64,000 nucleotides of DNA from Streptomyces sp. PKU-EA00015 (GTDB lineage Bacteria; Actinomycetota; Actinomycetes; Streptomycetales; Streptomycetaceae), in assembly GCF_013387495.1 (NCBI RefSeq), contig NZ_JABZEE010000032.1, positions 1 to 64,000 on the forward strand, given 5' to 3'. The first letter of the stretch is position 1, and each line of letters starts with the position of its first letter. The notes below the pieces were generated by a model. That model did no database searches. It was given only the letters and a program-made list of their open reading frames with translations, and was not told where the DNA came from. Shown here one piece after another: positions 59,743 through 64,000 of the stretch. A program made the translations under genes and the position numbers.

Positions 59743-59802
59743 CCTCAAGCGCCGGCGGGGCTGGATTTCGCTGCGCGAAATCAGCCCGTCCGGCGCTTGA
59801 GG
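59743..59802. terminator. 60-base cruciform between convergent genes
   Basis: CCTCAAGCGCCGG (59743-59755) pairs with 59790-59802, then GGGCT/AGCCC with single-base bulges, then GATTTCGC/GCGAAATC around a 3-base loop. It carries the GCC-GGCG-CTTGAGG core of the repeat family at 23.8 kb and likely ends transcription both ways. Confidence 0.75.
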
Positions 59803-59872
59803 ACACCGCGCGAAGCGCGGTACGGGGTCCGGGGCTTGCCCCCGGTTACGGGAAGGGGCGGGGTGGGGACCC

Positions 59873-60253
59873 TCACTCCGTCCGGTCGTACGCCGCGCGC
59901 AGGCCCTCGCGGGCGGCGGCCAGCGCCGCCTCGTGCGAGAGGCCGAGGCGGCGCACCTCCGCCGCGAACGTCGCCGCCGCCGCCGCGGCCTGACGGGCCG
60001 CCGCGTCGCCCGCCGCCGCCACGAACGTACCGTTGCGGCCGCGGGTCTCGATCACGCCGTCGCTCTCGAGTGCCCGGTACGCCTTGGCCACGGTGTTGGC
60101 CGCGAGGCCCAGTTCCTCGGCCAGGCCGCGGACGGTCGGCAGCCGGTAGCCCACCGGCAGCTCGCCCGAGCGGGCCCGTTCGGAGATCTGGGCGCGCACC
60201 TGCTCGTACGGCGCGCCGGCGCCTTCCGGATCGATGGTGATGTTCAAGGTCAC
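59873..60253 (-). CDS. YtrA-subfamily GntR regulator
   Basis: A 126-aa short regulator. The winged helix is ISERARSGELPVGYRLPTVR, LAEELGLAANTVAKAYRALE and SDGVIETRGRNGTFV. Only a small helical tail follows, as in the YtrA subfamily, whose members control ABC or membrane transporters, usually adjacent ones. None is adjacent here. It corresponds in position to SCO1728. The GTG at 60253 (VTLNITID) is the start; a longer frame to 60529 would overlap the divergent GNAT gene. Confidence 0.85.
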   Translation of the reverse strand: MTLNITIDPEGAGAPYEQVRAQISERARSGELPVGYRLPTVRGLAEELGLAANTVAKAYRALESDGVIETRGRNGTFVAAAGDAAARQAAAAAATFAAEVRRLGLSHEAALAAAREGLRAAYDRTE

Positions 60254-60323
60254 GGCGCGATTGTCCCCCACCGCGCCGATATTGGGAGGCGCGGCGGCAC
60301 GGCGGCACGTAGCGTGCGGCCCC

Positions 60324-61253
60324 ATGACTGTCATCGTCCGAGATCTCCGTGCCGACAGCCCGGAGGACGCCGAGGCCGTGACCCGGATCCGGCGTGTGGT
60401 GCTCCCGTTCGACGTGACCACCCCCGAGTCGGTCCTCTTCGGCGTGCGCACCGCCAACCCGGCCAAGAGGTACCGCCTGCTGGTGGCCGAGCGGGACGGC
60501 GCCGTCATCGGCATGTCGCACGTCGGCATCGCCTACGACGCCGCCGAGCCCTCACTCGCGTACGCGAACCCGGTCGTGCACCCCGAGCACCGGGGGCAGG
60601 GCGCGGGAGGGCTGCTCCTGCGCACGGCCGAGGAGCATCTCGCCGGCGAAGGCGCTCGCTCCCTGTTCTCCTGGGTCGAGGACACCCCCGCGTGCCGGGC
60701 GTTCGCCGAGAAGCGCGGCTTCCGTCCCAGCCGCGCGGCGCACTTCCTGCGCCTCGGCCTGGCGGCCGGGACGCTGCCCGGCCTGCCGCCCCTGCCGGCC
60801 GGGGTCGAGCTGCGGACGGCCGCGGACTACGAGGACGACCCGCGCCCCCTGTTCCACGCGGACGCCGAGGCGACGTCCGACGAGCCGAGCGACGTCGGTG
60901 CGGACTTCACCGACTACGACGACTGGATCCGTCACACCTGGGAGAACCCGCTGCTCGACCGCGGCCTGTCCACGGTGGTCGTCGTGGACGGTGGGATCGC
61001 CGCGTTCACCGCGGCCATGACCGACCGCGAGACCCGCTATCTGAGCGGCATGACGGGCACGATGCGTGCCCACCGGGGCAAGGGCTTCGCGAAGCTCGCC
61101 AAGACGGATTCGCTGCGCCGGGCCAGGCAGGCCGGTTTCACGGACGCGTTCACGAGCAATGACGCCGACAACGGTCCCATGCTGGCGGTCAACCGGTGGT
61201 TCGGGTACGAGATCTGCGCCTCGGAGGTCCGGCATGTCCGTACTCTCGGCTGA
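60324..61253 (+). CDS. GNAT-family protein with two acetyltransferase modules
   Basis: A 309-aa protein with tandem GNAT folds. The first has the acetyl-CoA loop VVHPEHRGQGAGGLLLRTAE (about residues 85-104), the second GTMRAHRGKGFAKLAKTDSL, and each ends with an N-x-x-A/M region (ACRAFAEKRGF, NGPMLAVNRWFGYE). Such double GNAT proteins include mycothiol synthase-like and antibiotic acetyltransferases; the substrate is unknown. The ATG at 60324 begins MTVIVRDLRAD. The 3' end overlaps the DUF402 gene by 20 bp. Confidence 0.87.
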   Translation: MTVIVRDLRADSPEDAEAVTRIRRVVLPFDVTTPESVLFGVRTANPAKRYRLLVAERDGAVIGMSHVGIAYDAAEPSLAYANPVVHPEHRGQGAGGLLLRTAEEHLAGEGARSLFSWVEDTPACRAFAEKRGFRPSRAAHFLRLGLAAGTLPGLPPLPAGVELRTAADYEDDPRPLFHADAEATSDEPSDVGADFTDYDDWIRHTWENPLLDRGLSTVVVVDGGIAAFTAAMTDRETRYLSGMTGTMRAHRGKGFAKLAKTDSLRRARQAGFTDAFTSNDADNGPMLAVNRWFGYEICASEVRHVRTLG

Positions 61254-61716
61254 GGTCCGCCTGGTCAAGGCCGGGGCGACGAAGATCCGTTACCCGGCGG
61301 AGCTGCTCTCCGACGACGGCACGCATCTGGTGGTGCGGGCACCGTGGGCCGCCCCGGGGGTCCGTGACTTCGGCTTCGTGCGGTTCGAGCCGGGGGATGT
61401 GTTCACCGAGCACTACTGGCGCGACCGGTGGTACTCGGTGAAGGAGGTCCGCACGGGCGCGGGTGTGCTCAAGGGCTGGTACTGCGACATCACCCGGCCC
61501 GCCGTGGCCGGCGGCGGCGAGGTGGTCGTCGAGGACCTTGACCTGGACCTGTGGGTGTCTGCGGACGGGCGGACGGTCCTGCGTCTCGATGAGGACGAGT
61601 TCGCCGAGAGCGGCCTCGCCGACCGGGACCCGCAGGCGGCGGAGGAGGCCGTGCGCGCTCTCGACGAACTCGAACTCCTCGCCCGCGGCGGCTCCTTCAG
61701 CGACCTCCTCGGCTGA
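61234..61716 (+). CDS. DUF402 domain protein
   Basis: A 160-aa protein with the FomD-like DUF402 barrel. The expected signature is present in DFGFVRFEPGDVFTEHYWRD and LKGWYCDITRPA, then EDLDLDLWVSADGRTVLRLD, with acidic residues that bind divalent metal. Some members hydrolyse nucleoside diphosphates or CMP-linked intermediates. The start at 61234 has GGAGG eight bases upstream, inside the GNAT gene, so the two are co-translated. It is convergent with the methyltransferase-NUDIX gene and overlaps it by 20 bp. Confidence 0.85.
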   Translation: MSVLSAEVRLVKAGATKIRYPAELLSDDGTHLVVRAPWAAPGVRDFGFVRFEPGDVFTEHYWRDRWYSVKEVRTGAGVLKGWYCDITRPAVAGGGEVVVEDLDLDLWVSADGRTVLRLDEDEFAESGLADRDPQAAEEAVRALDELELLARGGSFSDLLG

Positions 61717-62794
61717 CCGGAAGCACCACCGCCCGGTCCGGCCCGTCCGCGTCGTACGCGACGGAGTCGCCGTCCTCGTGCCAGTGGACGACGAACCTCT
61801 CCCCGGCGCGGTAGGCCTCCAGCCCTGCCCGGCAGTAGGCGACCATGTCGCCGGGCAGGGCGTCCAGCCGGTGCCAGGCGATCTCGGAGCACTTGTCCGG
61901 CTCGCGGTTGTACGGCTCACCGGCCGCCTCGTGGTCGGCCTCGAAGAACCAGCCGGTGCGCGGCCGCCCGCCCGGGCCGCGGTGCTGCATGACCAGGGCG
62001 GCCCGCAGATCGCCGGGCGCCAGCTCGACGCCGATCTCCTCGGCCGCCTCGCGCACCATCGCGGCGCGCACGTCCTCGCCGTCCTCGACGTGGCCCGACG
62101 GTCCGTTCCACAGGCCGTCGCCGTAGCCCGTGTTCGCGCGGCGGGCGAGCAGCACCTCGTCCCCGCGGCGCAGCACCAGGTGCACGTCGATCACCTCGGT
62201 GTGCCGGCGGGGCGCTGCCGTGCACGCAACCAGCGCGTAGCGCTCGTCGTCGACGGCCTTGCCCCACAGGGCCGGGTCCTGCGACAGGGGTTCGTGGTGG
62301 ATCCGCTCGGCCAGCGGTGCGAGGGCCTCGGTCAGCCGCTCGGCCGGCAGTCCGTCGCCGCCCCAGACGCCTTCGACGAGGACGAGCCGGCCGCCCGGGC
62401 GCAGGAGCGAGGCCCAGTGGCGCAGGACGGCCTCAAAATCGGGCAGCAGCCACACGACGTGCCGGGCGAGGACGACGTCGAACCGGCGCTCGCCGACCGG
62501 GGGCCGGTCCGCGGTGCCCTCGATGATCTCGGCGCCCGTGCCGGCGAGCTTGGCCCGTGCCCGCGCGACCATGCCGGGCGAGAGGTCGACGCCGGTCACC
62601 CGGTGGCCCTGCTCGGCGGCGAGGAGGGACAGACTGCCCGTGCCGCAGCCGAGGTCGAGCACGTCGGACGGGTGCGGCGGCAGCCACTGCCGGAGCCGGT
62701 CCGCCCAGGCACGCCGGACCAGGGGGTCCGCGAGGCCGTGGTCGGGCTCCTGGTCGAAGGTGCCCGCCAGGGCGTTCCAGTCGATCGTCGTCAT
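61697..62794 (-). CDS. Fused SAM-dependent methyltransferase and NUDIX hydrolase
   Basis: A 365-aa two-domain protein. Residues ~1-190 are a class I methyltransferase: SAM-binding motif SDVLDLGCGTGSLSLLAAEQ, then VTGVDLSPGMVARARAKL and FDVVLARHVVWLLPDF. Residues ~198-360 are a NUDIX domain with the box GHVEDGEDVRAAMVREAAEE followed by IGVEL, after VHLVLRRGDEVLLARRANTG. The reading frame is continuous and both active sites are complete. What the two activities share is not evident; a nucleotide-linked substrate is possible. The ATG at 62794 begins MTTIDWNALAGTF. Confidence 0.9.
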   Translation of the reverse strand: MTTIDWNALAGTFDQEPDHGLADPLVRRAWADRLRQWLPPHPSDVLDLGCGTGSLSLLAAEQGHRVTGVDLSPGMVARARAKLAGTGAEIIEGTADRPPVGERRFDVVLARHVVWLLPDFEAVLRHWASLLRPGGRLVLVEGVWGGDGLPAERLTEALAPLAERIHHEPLSQDPALWGKAVDDERYALVACTAAPRRHTEVIDVHLVLRRGDEVLLARRANTGYGDGLWNGPSGHVEDGEDVRAAMVREAAEEIGVELAPGDLRAALVMQHRGPGGRPRTGWFFEADHEAAGEPYNREPDKCSEIAWHRLDALPGDMVAYCRAGLEAYRAGERFVVHWHEDGDSVAYDADGPDRAVVLPVSRGGR

Positions 62795-62845
62795 GGTCCG
62801 ATCGTCGCAGCCGCCACTGACAACGGGCCCCTCATCGGCTCCTGT

Positions 62846-63247
62846 TCATGTCAGCGGCTTGCGGTAGTGGAAGCGGTCGTACTGCCCGTCGACCCGGCGC
62901 TCCACCAGTTCGTAGCCGTAGCGCTCGTACAGCTTCTGGTTCTCCCACATCTTCGCGTTGGTCAGCAGCCGCACCTCGGGCAGGCCGAGTTGCCGTGCGC
63001 GCGATTCCACGAAGGCCGGCAGGCGGCGGCCGAGGCCGGTGCCCTGGGCATCAGGGTGGACGGCGATGTTGTCGAGACAGAGGTGGTCGGCCTCGGTCCG
63101 CAGGACCACGAGGCCGACCACCGGTTCCCCGGTCACGAACACCCGACCCGCTGCCACGTCGGCCGCGTGGTCGGCCTCCATCGGGGCCGGTACGAGACCG
63201 ATCCGCTCGATGTAGTGGTGATAGGCCGCGTCGGTCACGGCCTTCAC
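62846..63247 (-). CDS. GNAT acetyltransferase, N-terminus shifted out of frame
   Basis: The frame encodes 133 residues of a GNAT fold with acetyl-CoA loop AVHPDAQGTGLGRRLPAFVE and LYERYGYELVERRV. The GTG at 63247 is the only in-frame start, but it cuts off beta-strand 1. Conserved-looking residues QTDDVPR continue upstream without a start. An ATG at 63323 overlaps the tctA stop (ATGA) and opens MTPDILPLRP, a typical GNAT strand 1, but in another frame. The switch occurs inside a GC-rich repeat with a six-G run (five if error-corrected would join both parts). Either a real frameshift or a sequencing error. Confidence 0.7.
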   Translation of the reverse strand: MKAVTDAAYHHYIERIGLVPAPMEADHAADVAAGRVFVTGEPVVGLVVLRTEADHLCLDNIAVHPDAQGTGLGRRLPAFVESRARQLGLPEVRLLTNAKMWENQKLYERYGYELVERRVDGQYDRFHYRKPLT

Positions 63248-63267
63248 CCGCGGAACGTCGTCGGTCT

Positions 63268-63308
63268 GCGCTGGGGGTCCCCCCGCGCCCGCAGGGGCGT
63301 AGGGGGAG
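63268..63308. repeat. GC-rich palindromic repeat within the GNAT 5' end
   Basis: GCGCTGGGGGTCCCCCCG followed by CGCCCGCAGGGGCGTAGGGGGAG. I recall GGGGGTCCCCCC...GGGGGAG modules as common intergenic elements in Streptomyces. Here the module lies where the GNAT frame breaks. Confidence 0.55.
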
Positions 63309-63319
63309 GATGTCCGGTG

Positions 63320-64000
63320 TCATGCCGACACGGTACGGCGGCGGACGATCACCTTCTTCAGCAGCGGCCACGCCAGCAGGGTCACGATCACCGCGTACAC
63401 GGTCACGGAGAAGGGGGTGTTGACCAGTCCCGTGACGCTGCCGTCGCTGATCTGCAGGGCGCGGCGCAGCTGCTGTTCGGCGGCCGGGCCCAGGATGACG
63501 CCGATCACCGCGGGCAGCACGGGCAGTCCGTAGCGCCGCATGCCGAACCCTATGAGGCCGATGACCAGCAGGATCACCAGGTCGAGTGCCTCACCGCCGA
63601 CGGCGTACGCGCCGACCGCGGCGAAGAACAGGATGCCCGCGTAGAGGTACGGCCGCGGGATGCGCAGCAGCTTCGCCCAGACCGGCGCGAGCGGCAGGTT
63701 GAGCGCGAGCAGCAGCACCATGCCGACGAAGAGGGAGGCGATCAGGCCCCACACGAGGTCGGGTTCGCGCTCGAAGAGCAGCGGTCCGGGCTGGATGCCG
63801 TACTGCTGGAAGGCGGCCAGCATCACGGCGGCGACGGCGGTGGTCGGCAGGCCGAGCGTCAGCATCGACACGAGCGTGCCCGCGGCCGACGCGGAGGCCG
63901 CCGACTCGGGTCCGGCGACGCCCTCGATGGCGCCGCGGCCGAACTCGTCCTTGTGCCGGGACAGCCGCTTCTCGGTCACGTAGGAAAGGAAGGTGGGTAT
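63320..64000 (-). CDS. Tripartite tricarboxylate transporter permease TctA (C-terminal part)
   Basis: The last ~226 residues of a TctA-family large membrane subunit; the full protein is about 500 aa and continues beyond the window. The frame is open through the end (IPTFLSYVTEKRL). Family features: HKDEFGRGAIEGVAGPESAA, LTLGLPTTAVAAVMLAAF, and several helices ending LLAWPLLKKVIVRRR. With TctB and a periplasmic TctC it imports tricarboxylates or related acids. The stop overlaps the original GNAT start as ATGA. Confidence 0.9.
   Translation of the reverse strand: MPTFLSYVTEKRLSRHKDEFGRGAIEGVAGPESAASASAAGTLVSMLTLGLPTTAVAAVMLAAFQQYGIQPGPLLFEREPDLVWGLIASLFVGMVLLLALNLPLAPVWAKLLRIPRPYLYAGILFFAAVGAYAVGGEALDLVILLVIGLIGFGMRRYGLPVLPAVIGVILGPAAEQQLRRALQISDGSVTGLVNTPFSVTVYAVIVTLLAWPLLKKVIVRRRTVSA

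Overview
The window is very GC-rich with the dense, strand-switching layout of a Streptomyces chromosome. Supporting marks are a chaplin pair (a long sortase-anchored one and a short one), frequent GTG starts, a mycothiol-dependent formaldehyde dehydrogenase, a SoxR of the actinomycete type, and a gene order (chaplins, gluconate operon, soxR, citrate transporter, hmgA, GDSL lipase, YtrA-type regulator) that I recall from the SCO1674-SCO1728 region of S. coelicolor. It looks like conserved core rather than a genomic island. The clearest acquired item is one TnpB element.

Layout. 0-8.7 kb: a degenerate RecD2-like protein, DUF5703, chpC/chpH-like chaplins, an M20 peptidase, tRNA-Leu(GAG), an SMR pump and a pseudouridine synthase. 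7.6-20.5 kb: mycothiol formaldehyde dehydrogenase divergent from a phenoxazinone-synthase-like copper oxidase, an amino-acid permease, the gluconate regulator/kinase/permease set, a Tat molybdoenzyme with cytochrome b, a secreted M14 carboxypeptidase, a NUDIX protein and two DUF202 membrane proteins. 20.7-27.4 kb: a histidine-rich protein and a convergent acyl-CoA locus (phosphotransferase, ACAD11-type dehydrogenase, TetR, acyl-CoA ligase, SDR). 27.5-33.3 kb: NamZ-like muramidase, a GxSxG hydrolase, two unknowns, an Rnl5-type RNA ligase and SoxR. 33.4-46.3 kb: two TetR-controlled acyl-CoA/aldehyde modules, transporters and the citrate permease. 46.3-51.6 kb: a formate-dehydrogenase-like molybdoenzyme, a TetR, homogentisate dioxygenase and a GntR regulator. 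51.7-54.3 kb: a TnpB element inserted just before an orphan type ISP protein. 54.6-64 kb: CoA-transferase, pseudokinase, GDSL lipase, AAA ATPase, YtrA-type GntR, GNAT, DUF402, a methyltransferase-NUDIX fusion, a frameshifted GNAT and a partial TctA.

The most interesting system is at 21.4-27.4 kb. It holds the four activities known from levulinate/4-hydroxyacid catabolism (LvaA, LvaC, LvaD and LvaE types, or mammalian ACAD10/11 split in two), with similar TetR-type palindromes in front of both arms. Four TetR genes in the window each lie near candidate palindromes; for three of them a similar palindrome also precedes a second gene set, which allows a regulatory sketch from sequence alone. Other points: a catalytically degenerate kinase, a helicase relative that has lost its nucleotide-binding motifs, a repeat-associated frameshift in a GNAT gene that is start-stop coupled to tctA, hairpins covering Shine-Dalgarno sequences of the carboxypeptidase and citrate transporter genes, and two families of GC-rich intergenic repeats.
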